DNA of 64,000 nt from Fagopyrum homotropicum (Eukaryota > Streptophyta > Magnoliopsida > Caryophyllales > Polygonaceae), in the NCBI GenBank assembly GCA_033239125.1, contig BSWB01000002.1, forward strand, positions 111,576,443-111,640,442, in the 5' to 3' direction. How positions within the stretch are numbered: position 1 is the first letter of the stretch; the number at the start of each line of letters is the position of its first letter. Below the pieces are notes generated by a model. It had not been told where the DNA came from and searched no databases. It saw only the letters and a list, made by a program, of their open reading frames with translations. Below are positions 52,006 through 62,974 of the stretch, one piece after another. The position numbers were made by a program, and so were the translations under genes.

Positions 52006-53488
52006 AAATACCCCATACTTAGCCCTTGCTTGTCCCCAAGCAAGTTCCGCATATAGAAGACAAGATAGAATGGATTATAAGTCATAAAAATCAATGAAAA
52101 GTCTTTCAAAAACATTTTTATGGTGTGCTACGATCATAGATCACTCTAAGAGAATACTTCATGGAATTTAAAATAAAAATATGATCAAAACATTTTATAA
52201 ATATAGAAAAGTTGTTCATCTTTGCATAAAACCATAGAATGCATAATAAGTCATAATTATCAAAATTAATCATATATAATCCAGTTTAAACCACTAAGTC
52301 AATCAACAAGCTCAAGGTCTCAAGGGCTTCCCAAAAGAAAAGGTCAAGAAACGTGTAGGGTAGGGATGTGTGTAAGGTAATGTGGTGCTAGAATCCGGGA
52401 AAAGGATGAACTTCACTTCCACTTTGACTTGCAACATCTTCCACCAATAAGCTTTGCTTATTCCACTTTTTTTCTTTTTACTTTACTTTTTGGGATGCAT
52501 GGACAGAGGTGCACAATAACCGAAGCCTAGAAAATCCGCAATCATCAATTTCTTGAGATGCATCAAACCCTTGATGCACATACCATGACCCGTTAGGAAT
52601 ATCACTCAATCCGACTTTGGCAAGACACAAACACCCGGCTATGTGAATGGTGCCGAGTTACTCATCTTTATGATTGACTTCCCCAAACCTATTATTACTT
52701 TCTAACACTTTCACTTCCAGCCAACTTCTCAACTTTAACTTCACTTGCTTTCACCACTTCGCTTGCTTCCAAATTCCCGGATAGGTGAAGGGAGGCAAAA
52801 TGTATATGAGGGGCTAAGCATGATCAAGAAGAAGAAGAGAGAAGAATGAATTGTCTTGGTCTTTCCAGGAAGAAAGTGAGAGAACTCATGATGTGGTGTC
52901 AACCTTCAAATTCAACATAATTTAGATAAAACAAAGTATTAAACATGCCAATAATTTCAAACAAAGCATTTAGCAACTTAAACATATTATAAAACCTTTC
53001 AAACACATATAGAATTTAAAACCAGTCAGTAAGCAAGATCTTCACTGAGATCATATCCAGATAAGTAACACAAAAATAATTTTCGAAAACTCTCAGTTAA
53101 CCCACCTCGGTCGAGGTGTTCTTGGTTCAACCGAGGTGAAACGCCTCGTTTGGCCAAGACTGACTCGGTCGAGGTCAAAAATATTTTTTTTAAACCATTT
53201 TTTTTTCAGTTTCGACGTTTTTCTCAATCAAATAACCTGTAAATATGCATGCAATCTCAGATAAACATATAAATGCAGAAGTGAAGCATAAACATGAAAT
53301 ATCCGATAAAGTAATCATACATCAAGGAAATCAAATAAGTACATCAAGTAGTCATCAAATAAATACATCAAGTACCCCATACTTGGGACACACTATCCCA
53401 GTGGGTCAATATAAGTCTAGAAACAAGAGTACTCACCGGATAAAAAGCTGAACTGCATAAAATATAATAAAGAAAATCCTGCAGCTCA
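52006..53488 (-). other. 3' non-coding region of F with H1, H2 and polypurine tract
   Basis: Minus strand: H1 at 53403-53391 (CACTG-GGA-TAGTG) followed by AAGTATGGGG (53384-53375). The full signature CACCTCGGTCGAGGTG is at 53103-53118. The block shared with A and B is at about 52553-52690, with a perfect hairpin (TGCATCAA/TTGATGCA, 52559-52578). H2 at 52044-52025 is identical to A (arms CTTGCTTG/CAAGCAAG), then AAGTATGGGG and TATTTT before the LTR. No ORF. Confidence 0.75.
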
Positions 53489-55177
53489 TCAGTAGTCGCG
53501 ATCCGGTGGTGGTGGTGGTGGCACGTATGGATACTGAGTCGGGTCGAATGGATGACCCATGATGCGCTCGAACTGAAGCTGGGCCATGATGTGTTGATAA
53601 TGCTGCCGCTCCTGCATCTCACGGATATCCAGCGACAAAGCAGCATACGAATCAATAACCTGATCAGTCAGGTCATCGATCCGTCTGTGGGCATCTGGAT
53701 CTCTCACTCTGTGTCTCCTGCGTCTAGCAGGTCTAACCGGAGAAGTCTCAGTTGGTGCAGGCTCAGTCTCATCATCATCCAGATCTATGATCGGCGGTGC
53801 GCTCGTCCCTACAGTATCTGTCCCTGTATCCATCGGGACTCCACCATCTCTCTCATCCACTGTATCCTCGTCATCAGCCTCCTCCTCCTCCTCCTCGGCT
53901 GGGGCAGCTGCTGCCTCCCTATGATCCTCCATCAGTGGAGCCCAAGTTGTCTGCCAATAATGCGGGTCATAAACTGTGAACTGGGCAGACTATCGGATCC
54001 CCTGTGGTGCAGTCAGCTCCCACGACATAGCAACATATGGAGTGGTCAGACCTCGGGGAACTAGAATCCGCCGAGTGATCATCTCCTGCAATCCAAGCGG
54101 CTTTGGAGCCGCCACCATCGTACAGGCACTGAGGTCCATGGCATGAAAAGCAGCTATGTGGGTGACAAGCCCTCCGCAACAGATGTCTCCCTTCGCTTTG
54201 GCCTTGATCTTGTGCAGGTCCTCTGCCAGGATCAAGCCAAAGTCTGGGAAACCCCCCGTAACCATACAGTACAGACTGAAAAGCTCGCCCTGTCGGATCT
54301 TCTGGGGCGTCTCAGTACGCGCCAGAAGTGTCTCGCTGAATATCCTATGGGCTAACCTAAAGGCTAGGTGGAAGATGACGTTCTCCCTGGAATCTCCAGG
54401 GCGCCATCTATCTGCGTGCTCAGTAATATGGGCTATCTGCCCCCAGAACTCCCTAGCTACAGATCGGGAAGGGAAGTCAGTGGCGGTGGGCTCAAGAAAG
54501 CCGAAGATGTCTCTCCAAACCTCGAGGGGTACTATGAAGTTCCGGTTCATCAACCGGTACTTCACAGACTGCTCTGTGGGAAGGTAGGTGAAGGAGCTAA
54601 CGAACTCTAAGGTCGGCTCCAAGTAGGCTGGGGCTTGGATCTCAGTAAACTGATCCAGCCCAACTGTGGTAATCATCCTCCTAAGGTCTCCATCTACCCC
54701 TAGGCAATCAAAAGCTGACACATCCAGGAAACGTGGTGCAATCACTGGACGGTTAGCTATACGCTCATAATCTACCCGGCATCTCTCGTGGATAACCGGG
54801 CGGTAAGGTCGGGAAGAAGAGGAAGGAGGGGAAGGTGAGGATCTATCTCTGAGGGCAAGGCGACGTTCGGAACTCTTTTTTTTTTTTTCAGCTACTGTCA
54901 GATCACCTCGGTCACTGACAACTCTCAGGAATCACCTCGGTCGAGATGTAGTTCGACTGGACCGAGGCGTAACAGTTTGCGATTCAAATCTCAGAAATCC
55001 AGTTCTTTTCCCCCAAAAATCACTACAATTGCTTCCTATGGGGTACTTAAGCCTTTTCTCAGCAGATTCAGGGGCAACCAAAGCCCAAATCGAAACGAAC
55101 GAACGAGTTAGGGTTTCGACTGTTTTTACCTTGTTTCGGTCGATTCGTTCGATTTCGTCGCAGATCTGTACTTGCAA
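53489..55177 (-). pseudogene. Athila-type ORF3 of element F, nearly intact
   Basis: One frame from ATG at 55177 to TAG/TAA at 53489, about 560 codons. It is interrupted only by TGA at 54932-54934, inside a signature copy, and TAG at 53990-53992. The core has KYRLMNRNFIVPLEVWRDIF, AHRIFSETLLARTETPQKIR, GELFSLYCMVTGGFPDF and GGLVTHIAAFHAMDLSAC. The tail is acidic (EEEEEEADDED), then Arg-rich (RPARRRRHRVRD), ending YPYVPPPPPPDRDY. No membrane helix. A TATA box lies 134 bp upstream of the ATG. Function unknown; member of the Athila ORF family. Confidence 0.75.
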
Positions 55178-55740
55178 TGGGTTCCTCTACCCTTCAATCG
55201 CAGTTTGGAAGCGGAAATCTTCGAAAACGAGCAAGATTTGAGGAAGCGAGGTGAGAAGGCGCCGCGGTCGAGTCGAAGAAGGTAAAAAAAAGTGAAAAAG
55301 AAATTTTTCCCCTTTTTATACTGTTCCTAGAACTGTTATCACCTCGGTCGAGATGGTCTCGACCGGACCGAGGTGGTTCGGACCGAGGTGGTTCTGCTGA
55401 AACCCTAGTCGCCTCGGTTGCTCAAGAATCAACTCGGTCGAGGTGGCCTCGACTGGACCGATGTGTCTCAGTCAAGCTTCGTCTTCTCGAATTCTCGAAC
55501 TTCTATGCTTCCAGTTATGCTCCTTCCTTAGATGTCTCCTGTTATCTGTCTAGGACGCCAAAAACAAACAAAACAAAGCAAAAGCAAACTATCTAAGCTA
55601 GACTAGAAAACGGGAAAAGAATGCAATACCTTGGGTTGCCTCCCAAGAAGCGCTTGGTTTAAGGTCGCTAGCTGGATCATGATGCGTCGTCAAACGTAAT
55701 GGGAGGTGCCCTCACCCCATACTTCACCTCCATCGTGGGG
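55178..55740 (-). promoter_or_regulatory. Spacer of F with signature array, TATA box and post-pol hairpin
   Basis: Minus strand order: post-pol hairpin 55647-55630 (CTTGGG-AGGCAA-CCCAAG), signature array 55468-55339 (several CACCTCGGTCGAG and CCGAGGTGG), TATAAAAAGG (55320-55311), then ORF3 ATG at 55177. This is the same order, array then TATA, as in the F LTR, and it suggests an internal ORF3 promoter (inference). Confidence 0.6.
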
Positions 55741-58620
55741 TTAAGTAAGTAAATCTATCAAACGCTCTAACAAGTGTAAGTGCTCATCGGGGAATGAATC
55801 GTCTATGGGCGGGTCATCCTTCTCACGTGAAGATGCAGGTAGCCGGCTGAGGTGATCCGCAACAGAATTCTCGGATCCCTTCTTATCGCGGATCTCTAGG
55901 TCAAACTCTTGAAGCAAGAGAATCCATCGAATAAGGCGTGGCTTGGCATCTTTCTTAGCCAACAAGTAACGAATGGCTGCATGGTCGGTGTAGACAATGA
56001 CTTTCGCCCCAACTAAGTAGGAACGAAACTTCTCGAAAGCGTATACAACCGCCAACAACTCCTTCTCAGTGGTAGCGTAGTTGCGCTGGGCTACATCTAG
56101 CGTCTTGCTAGCATAGTAAATGGCGGTGGTCCGGCCATCCTTCTTCTGTCCAAGCACCGCTCCTACGGCTACATCACTAGCGTCACACATGACCTCAAAG
56201 GGCAAGGTCCAATAAGGAGGTTGGATAATAGGAGCGGAGATCAACGCTTCCTTAATCCTGTAAAAAGCATCAAGAGACTCTTGCAAAAACTCAAAAACAA
56301 CGTCTTTATTCAAGAGGTTAGTTAAAGGTTTAGAAATCTTAGAGAAGTCCTTGATGAATCTCCTGTAGAAACCTGCATGCCCGAGAAAACTCCTCACACC
56401 TTTAACGGAACAAGGGGGAGGGAGTTTCTCAATAGTCTCGATCTTAGCGCGATCGACCTCAATGCCTCGATTAGAAACGAGGTGTCCTAGGACAATGCCT
56501 TCATTAACCATAAAATGACACTTCTCCCAATTCAAGACGAGATTAGTGTCTTCACATCTTTTAAGCACTAGCGAAAGGTTAGATAGGCAATCATCAAAAG
56601 AGGATCCGTATACGGAAAAATCATCCATAAATACCTCCATGATATTCTCTATGTATTCGGAAAAGATAGCCATCATGCATCGCTGGAAGGTAGCGGGTGC
56701 ATTGCACAATCCGAATGGCATCCTCCGATAGGCAAATGTCCCCCATGGACAAGTAAAAGTGGTCTTCTCCTGATCATCCGGATGGATAGGAATCTGGAAG
56801 AATCCACTATAGCCGTCCAAGTAGCAAAAGTGTGAATGATGGGCCAACCGCTCGAGCATCTGATCGATGAAGGGAAGTGGAAAATGGTCCTTCCGTGTGG
56901 CCGTGTTCAGCTTCCTGTAATCGATGCAAACCCTCCAGCCCGTAACGGTCCTGGTTGGGATCAACTCGTTGTTCTTATTCGTCACAACGGTCATCCCTCC
57001 TTTCTTCGGAACGACATGCACCGGGCTAACCCACTTGTTGTCCGAGATAGGAAAAATAATACCTGCATCCAACAACTTAAGAATTTCTTTCTTCACAACC
57101 TCCTTCATGATCGGATTTAACCGTCTTTGAGGTTCCCGTGAAGTCTTATGATTGTCCTCCATTAGAATTCTATGCATGCAGAAAGAAGGTTTAATGCCAA
57201 TAAGATCATCCGTGGTATAACCTATAGCCCTTTGATGCTTTCTCAGGACATGCATTAACTTATACAATTCAGATTCGGAAAGGGAAGCACTAATAATTAC
57301 GGGATAAGTAGAATCCGGTCCAAGAAAGACATACCTCAAGTGACTAGGGAGTTGTTTAAGCTCCACTACTGGGGGTGCTTTCTGAGGGGGATCCTTGCTT
57401 CCTCCTTCCTGTGGAGTAGTTTCAGAAACTGGACCTTCGAAAGTCTCAGTTGACATCACTTCGCCGTCGACCTCGGTCGAGGCGCATAGGCGTTGACCGA
57501 GATGTTCATCGGTCGCCTCGCTTAGTCTAGAAAGTGCCTCGGTCGAGGTACTGCAACTGGAACCGAAACTGGAGATCTTCGTCTCCTGAAATAGTGTCTC
57601 AGTTTTAGCTCCTAGATTTTCTTCCAGTGCCTTTAAGCTCCGTATATCTGCATCACAAGAAGCATCTATACCTTCCTCTATTAAACTAAAACTAATAACT
57701 CTTTCGAGTGGATCGTTAATAAGGATAAAGCTCACCAATTCTCTTGATTCTTCTTCATCGTAGATGTTGAAGATATCATCTGTTAGCTGCTCCCCTTTCA
57801 TGGCTGCAAGTAGTGCGAACTCCACCTCATCGCCACCAATGTTGAATTTCAACTTGGCGTTCTTGCAATCCACATTGCAACCCGAAGTTGCTAGAAATGG
57901 CCTCCCGAGAATAATAGGAACAGGATAATCTGCGGGAATGTCAAGTACGACAAAGTCTATAGGTAGATAGAAGTTACCTAACTTGACCGGAACGTCCTCC
58001 AAGATGCCCACGGCATGGGTGATGGAGCGATCCGCCATATAAAGTCGAATCTTGACCGGCTTAGGCTCTCCAAGTCCGATCTTCATACATAGCTCCAGCG
58101 GGATGATGCTCACGCTGGCTCCTAGATCACAAAGGGCTTCACAAGTGACATCCCCAACTTGAATGGGAATGCTAAATGAGCCGGGATCTCTCAACTTAGG
58201 TGGCATCTTCTCCTTCATGATCTTAATAAGCTCCGAGGATTTAGATGTCATCCTAACTTCACCATAGTCTTCCAATTTCCTTTTCCTTGATAGGATCTCC
58301 TTTAAGAACTTCCCATAGGCGGGCATTCCTAGAATGGCATCAAGGAAAGGAATGTTAATATGCAGCTTATTCATCAAGTCAAGGAACTTACCAAAGTGCT
58401 TGTCTAGATGTGCTCTGGCCCTTGACTGGGGGAATGGAAGTGGTGGTTTGTATGCAGGAGTTGGAACATAAACTTCAGTTTTCCCCTCCGCTTTTTGTTG
58501 CTCCGCCTCGGTTGGCATCTCGGTCGAGGTGTTCTTCGACTGGATCTGGACCGAGGTGGTCTGCGTCGAACGAGGTGCTGGATCTGCAGTTTTGAGTCCA
58601 CTCCTCGTCGTTATGGCCAT
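55741..58620 (-). CDS. Pol of element F: protease, RT, RNase H (no integrase)
   Basis: 959 codons without interruption. Protease: CDLGASVSII, catalytic Asp 165, and IILGRPFLATSG near 236-247. Linker with F signature at 57468-57550 (about residues 358-385). RT: CIDYRKLN 565-572, LDGYSGF with Asp 602, FMDDF with Asp 666 and 667. RNase H: Asp 813 (CDASD), Glu 852/854 (TEKE), Asp 879 (YTDH), Asp 922 (VADHLSR). All catalytic residues are present. After DDSFPDEHLHLLER the protein ends (DLLT, stop) and the sequence jumps to the post-pol region, so integrase is deleted. It shares a frame with gag across one TAA. Confidence 0.92.
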   Translation of the reverse strand: MAITTRSGLKTADPAPRSTQTTSVQIQSKNTSTEMPTEAEQQKAEGKTEVYVPTPAYKPPLPFPQSRARAHLDKHFGKFLDLMNKLHINIPFLDAILGMPAYGKFLKEILSRKRKLEDYGEVRMTSKSSELIKIMKEKMPPKLRDPGSFSIPIQVGDVTCEALCDLGASVSIIPLELCMKIGLGEPKPVKIRLYMADRSITHAVGILEDVPVKLGNFYLPIDFVVLDIPADYPVPIILGRPFLATSGCNVDCKNAKLKFNIGGDEVEFALLAAMKGEQLTDDIFNIYDEEESRELVSFILINDPLERVISFSLIEEGIDASCDADIRSLKALEENLGAKTETLFQETKISSFGSSCSTSTEALSRLSEATDEHLGQRLCASTEVDGEVMSTETFEGPVSETTPQEGGSKDPPQKAPPVVELKQLPSHLRYVFLGPDSTYPVIISASLSESELYKLMHVLRKHQRAIGYTTDDLIGIKPSFCMHRILMEDNHKTSREPQRRLNPIMKEVVKKEILKLLDAGIIFPISDNKWVSPVHVVPKKGGMTVVTNKNNELIPTRTVTGWRVCIDYRKLNTATRKDHFPLPFIDQMLERLAHHSHFCYLDGYSGFFQIPIHPDDQEKTTFTCPWGTFAYRRMPFGLCNAPATFQRCMMAIFSEYIENIMEVFMDDFSVYGSSFDDCLSNLSLVLKRCEDTNLVLNWEKCHFMVNEGIVLGHLVSNRGIEVDRAKIETIEKLPPPCSVKGVRSFLGHAGFYRRFIKDFSKISKPLTNLLNKDVVFEFLQESLDAFYRIKEALISAPIIQPPYWTLPFEVMCDASDVAVGAVLGQKKDGRTTAIYYASKTLDVAQRNYATTEKELLAVVYAFEKFRSYLVGAKVIVYTDHAAIRYLLAKKDAKPRLIRWILLLQEFDLEIRDKKGSENSVADHLSRLPASSREKDDPPIDDSFPDEHLHLLERLIDLLT

Positions 58621-58704
58621 GCACTGGCCCTTAGGGTTGCTTTCCGTCTTTGCTGGAAGCTTCCCTGGATCTCTTGGCGCTTCATTCGCCCTACTTGCAA
58701 GTTG

Positions 58705-59541
58705 TTATTCAAAGGACTTTTGGGCCCTCGAAAATGAAGTCATAGAAGTCTCCATAGCACTAAGCTTGATCAAGATAGCCTCCAGAACTGCGTCTTTCTT
58801 TTCTGGCTGAGACGAACTTGACCCTTGCCCTTGGCTTTTTAATAGAGTAGAAGAAGAAGTAGAAGGGGAAGAGAGGAAAGGGTTAGAGGAATCGTTAGAG
58901 TTGGAGTTTGAATGATTGTTACCGTTATTTTGGTTGTTCGCCCTCCAATTATTGCTATTGGATCCTCTATTGTTGTTGTTGTAGTTGTTGTTCCGGGAAC
59001 CGTTGTTGTTGTTACGGTATCCGTTGTTGTTGTTCCTTTGCCCTTGCTCTTCCCTCTTGGTTTGAGCAACCAAGAGTTCCTTCAATTGCTTCACGTCATT
59101 CTTCAAAGACGTGAGTTGATTGTTCTTGGATTGAGTCTCTTGAAAGTTGACTCTTTTAACTCCACCTTCAGCTCCTTGGTGGGTGTACTTCTCCATATGC
59201 AAGGCTTGCTTCTCGATGAAGTCCCAAGCCTCGTCAATCGCCATGTCCATGAAGGTACCGGCGGAGAGTAGTTGGAGATTGAACTGGGTGCTTCCGTCCA
59301 GTCCTTTGAAGTAAATCTCCAATAACTCTAACTTTGGAATCCCATGATGTGGGCAATCCAAAAGAATGTCCTTGAACCGCTCCCATGACTTGGACAAGCT
59401 CTCTTTGTCCTTCATAATGAAAGCATTTATCTTCCCTCTCATTTCAGCTGTCTTTGAGGGGGGAAAGAATTTGGTCAAGAACTCCGTAGACATTTCCTCC
59501 CATGTGCTAATTTTACCTGGAGGAACTATGTCCAAGCTCTT
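58705..59541 (-). CDS. Gag of element F, N-terminally truncated
   Basis: Begins at the copia-2 junction inside the gag domain: VPPGKISTWEEMSTEFLTKF, FFPPSKTAEMRGKINAFIMK and CPHHGIPKLELLEIYFKGLD. Then a coiled coil (LTSLKNDVKQLKELLVAQTK) and a long Asn-rich, low-complexity stretch (about 58915-59040) in place of zinc knuckles. It ends KSFE, then TAA at about 58705-58707; the same frame continues with a signature-bearing linker (58503-58563) into pol. The Met near 59550 is formed by copia sequence and is not a real start. Confidence 0.8.
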   Translation of the reverse strand, partial: KSLDIVPPGKISTWEEMSTEFLTKFFPPSKTAEMRGKINAFIMKDKESLSKSWERFKDILLDCPHHGIPKLELLEIYFKGLDGSTQFNLQLLSAGTFMDMAIDEAWDFIEKQALHMEKYTHQGAEGGVKRVNFQETQSKNNQLTSLKNDVKQLKELLVAQTKREEQGQRNNNNGYRNNNNGSRNNNYNNNNRGSNSNNWRANNQNNGNNHSNSNSNDSSNPFLSSPSTSSSTLLKSQGQGSSSSQPEKKDAVLEAILIKLSAMETSMTSFSRAQKSFE

Positions 59542-59611
59542 TGTGAACAATCTATGTGCTTTCTCCGCCTTTGTGTCTCTTGTCGATCCAAAGAACTATG
59601 TCCAAGCTCTT
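59523..59611. repeat. 19-bp direct repeat at the F/copia-2 junction
   Basis: GAACTATGTCCAAGCTCTT occurs at 59523-59541 (end of F gag) and 59593-59611 (inside copia-2 RT), 70 bp apart. Copia-1 has three T-for-C differences in the second copy. Confidence 0.8.
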
Positions 59612-61129
59612 CAAGAACCTGATTGGATCATTGTCATGCAAAATAAACTAAACGAATTTGAGAGAAACAAGGTCTGGACTTTTACTTCAAGGCCAAAACA
59701 CCAATCCGTCATTGGCATAAAATGGGTCTTTCGAAATAAGTTGGATGAAAGTGGCAAAGTCATACGAAATAAAGCACGACTTGTAGCACAAAGCTATAAC
59801 CAAGAAGAAGGTATTGATTATAAGTAGACTTTTGCTCCAGTTGCCAAGTTAGAAGCCATACGTATGCTACTTGCATTTGCATCTTTTATGAGCATAAAAC
59901 TTTTTCAAATGAATGTAAAATGTTCTTTTTTAAACGGCTTCTTAGAAGAAGAAGTCTACGTTGTTCAACCACCTGGTTTTGAAAATGATGAATTTCCAGA
60001 TCATGTTTTTAAATTAGACAAAGCTCTTTATGGTCTTAAATAAGCTCCTAGAGCTTGGTATGAAAGATTGTCTAAATATCTTCTTGAAAACAAATCCAAA
60101 AGAGGTTTGATTGATAAAACATTATTTATCAAAATCCGAGGCAACGCCATTCTAGTAGTACAAATATATGTTGATGATATATTATTCGGTGCTACTAATG
60201 ATTCTCTTTGCAAGGAATTTTCAGATATTATGTGCAGGGAATTTGAAATGAGCCTAATGGGAGAGCTTAATTTCTTTCTTGGACTTCAAGTTTCACAAGA
60301 AAAGAAAGGAATTTTTCTCAATCAAAGCAAGTATACTAAAGACTTTCTTAAAAAATACAAAATGGATCAATCTAAAGTTGCAAAGACTCCTATGAGTTTA
60401 ACACTTTCGCTTGACCATGGCAAGGATGTTAAAAGTGTAGTACAAAAGGAGTATCGAGGTATGATCGGTTCATTATTGTATCTTTCTGCTAGTCGTCCTG
60501 ACATTATGTTTAGCGTGTGCATGTGTGCAAGATTTCAAGCTGATCCTAAAGAGTCACACTTGATAGCTGTGAAAAGAATCTTTCGGTATCTCAATGACAC
60601 TAAGGATCTAGGGTTATGGTACCCACGTCAAAGTTTGTGTCATCTTGTTGGCTATTCAGATGCAGACTTTGCAGGTTATAAGGTCGATAGAAAAAGTAAT
60701 TCTGGATGTTGCCAATTCTTAGGGTCATCCCTAATCAGTTGGCACTCCAAGAAGCAAAATTATGTTGCCCTATCCACAGCCAAAGCTAAATATATAGCTG
60801 CAGGAGCTTGTTGTGCACAAATTCTATGGATTGCTCAACAACTTTGTGACCTTGGCTTTGACTTAAAACGTATTCCCATAAAATGTGATAATACTAGTGC
60901 TATTTCGATAACCAAAAATCATGTGCAGCATTCAAGGACTAAGCATATTGATGTAAGGCATCACTTCATACGTGATCATGTTGAGAAAGGTGATGTTTCG
61001 ACTTCTTTTATATCTACTAACTTGCCGCTTGCAGATATCTTTACCAAACCTCTTCCCGAGGAACAATTTAATTTTATTAGATTGGAGCTTGGCATGCTGA
61101 ACAAGGAAGCATTAGCGTATGGGGAGTAA
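59542..61129 (+). pseudogene. Reverse transcriptase and RNase H of copia-2
   Basis: One frame with stops only at 59825-59827 (TAG) and near 60040 (TAA). YVDDILFGATND is intact, but the first catalytic Asp is lost (FQMNVKCSFLNG, AAT at 59912-59914). SRPDIMFSVCMC, VGYSDADFAG, KYIAAGACC and KCDNTSAISITKNH (RNase H) are present. It ends LGMLNKEALAYGE. Copia-1 has the opposite pattern of Asp loss. Confidence 0.88.
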
Positions 61130-61393
61130 ATCATTTTATTTGTTCCTACGTATGCAACCCAATTAATCTTTTATATATTTTAATTCTTAATTTGATTTTA
61201 TGGATTCTTTTGTTTGAAAATTGAAAAAAGATTTGTTGAATTTTTATTGGTTTTCAAATTGGTCTTTGAAAGGCTTGATTTTCTCAAAATCTTGTTATCT
61301 CACTTTTAAAAAGGACCTATTTTTCCTATCTTTTTCATTCTTTCACATAAACCCTATTCAAAAATCCCTTACTTTCTCTCTCAAACTTCATTC
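61130..61393 (+). other. Copia-2 spacer between pol and the envelope-like ORF
   Basis: AT-rich, no ORF. It corresponds to 40487-40934 of copia-1 but lacks the tandem palindromes seen there. Confidence 0.6.
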
Positions 61394-62722
61394 ATGGCAC
61401 CTAGAAGTAAGAAATCCGCTCCTCAAGCTCCCAAAAAGAAAGCCGTTCAAAGCCCCTCAACTACAAAGGAAGAAATACTTTCTGAGGAATTGGACATCTC
61501 TCAGACGACTGGTCTTCCCACATCATGGTTCATAAATTTTCAAGCTTCGGGATCTTGGCTTGATGGTTTTCACAATCGACCACTTTGTATGTGTGATCTG
61601 GTAGACACTAATTTTTTGACACTCTTAAGATTTCGTGCATAAACAAGCTCAAGAGTTCGATTATCTGGAAAGTCCTAAACCCTGGAGATTTTGCTTTTCT
61701 ACGACTCACGAGGATGTTCTATGTTAATCTCATCACAAAAAGGGACAAAGGATGTGTCACTCTTGAATCTTCAGTGAAAGGTACTCCGATTTCACTCACT
61801 TCTTCTGTTTTAAGTGAGATATTTGAATTCCTACAAATATTATGTTCAATCATCCTTCAAGATCATAGAGTGTTCGTATTGCTAAGGAGAAATTTCTGGT
61901 TCCGAATTCAACCTCGCTTTAACTTACTCATACCTCTTTAGCCTTAGAGGCTAAAATAGTGTTTACTATACTAGTTCGATGTGTTGTTCCTCGTGCAAAC
62001 TCAAGAGAACTGCTGACTGATCAATCTCTAGAATTAATTCATCTGATTATGTATGATCTAGACATAGATGTACATAATCTTATTCTCAACCACATGGTAC
62101 ATTATGTCAATTCTAAGCGACACATTCCTCTTCCTTATGGAAACTTGCTGCCTAAGATCTTTGATTATTTCAAAGTTGATACATCCTTTGAAGATCGACA
62201 GTCAATTTCTAGTAAAATTGATGAGAACTGCTTAGAAAGATTGGGGATTGAGAAAACTCTTGCAGGCACATGGACTTTAAAAGGGAAAGGAACAACTCAA
62301 ATTCCAATTGAAGTGGCTCAAACATCTCCAACTCATACTCCAGAAATCAGGTTAGAAGGTTGTAAAAGAGAAATGGTATGTCTGAATCGTGAATTGTCTG
62401 ATTTTCAGTTTGATACTAAGAGACGAATGGGTGCAAATTTTGAACTGTTATCTACCATAAATGCTAAAGTCAATGAAATGTATTTGATGAATGCTCTTAC
62501 ATTGACTACTATGTGTTGATGAATTGCAAACGGCGTGTACAAAATAAGTCAATTCTGTATCCAACTCATGTTGAGCCAAATTTTCTACCAGTAGTGGAGT
62601 ATGAAGTAATTAAGAAACGAAGAGCTGAAGAAAAGAAACGACGTTTAGCCGCTGAAATGGATGATTGGAGCTATAAGAAGTCTTCCTCTAAAGGAAAAAG
62701 GAAGTTCTATGAGGAAAATTGA
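61394..62722 (+). pseudogene. Envelope-like ORF of copia-2
   Basis: Starts MAPRSKKSAPQAPKKKAVQ (basic). It runs in four frame segments: 61394-61642, 61714-61941, 61959-62519 and 62513-62722, so at least three frameshifts. The conserved core is VRCVVPRANSRELLTDQSLE and HIPLPYGNLLPKIFDYFKVD. The C-terminal tail is very basic (KKRRAEEKKRRLAAEMDDW). No convincing signal peptide or membrane helix, so 'envelope-like' reflects position and family usage only. The family is found after pol in SIRE-type elements. Confidence 0.75.
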
Positions 62723-62974
62723 GCTTGTTGTTTGAGAAAAACTTTTTATGGGTTTTTGTGGAAATACTATTGGGTGTATAATCGTTTTAAAACTCTTGTG
62801 CTTTAACTATTTTTCTCCCTTGTTGAAAGACAAACGGGGAGAAATGAATGTGTGTGATCCGACGTTCGATATTCTGCATTCTGCATTTTAGGTTTTGATA
62901 TTTATATATGCATTGCTAAACTAACAAATGCAGGTACGATAAACATTTGTGTTGTCTTCCATCAAGGGGGAGAT
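62723..62974 (+). other. Copia-2 3' spacer and polypurine tract
   Basis: No ORF. AAGGGGGAGA at 62964-62973 directly precedes the LTR and is the plus-strand primer. Confidence 0.8.

Larger units (their letters stand above)
50248..59541 (-). mobile_element. Element F: Athila-like gypsy without integrase, 5' end lost
   Basis: Minus strand: truncated gag (59541), protease-RT-RNase H, spacer, ORF3, 3' non-coding region, polypurine tract and 3' LTR ending TGGAGCGAACA at 50248. It is inserted in the integrase of G (left pentamer GGGAC). The 5' LTR and gag start are missing at the junction with copia-2. The coding parts are the best preserved in the window. Confidence 0.9.
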
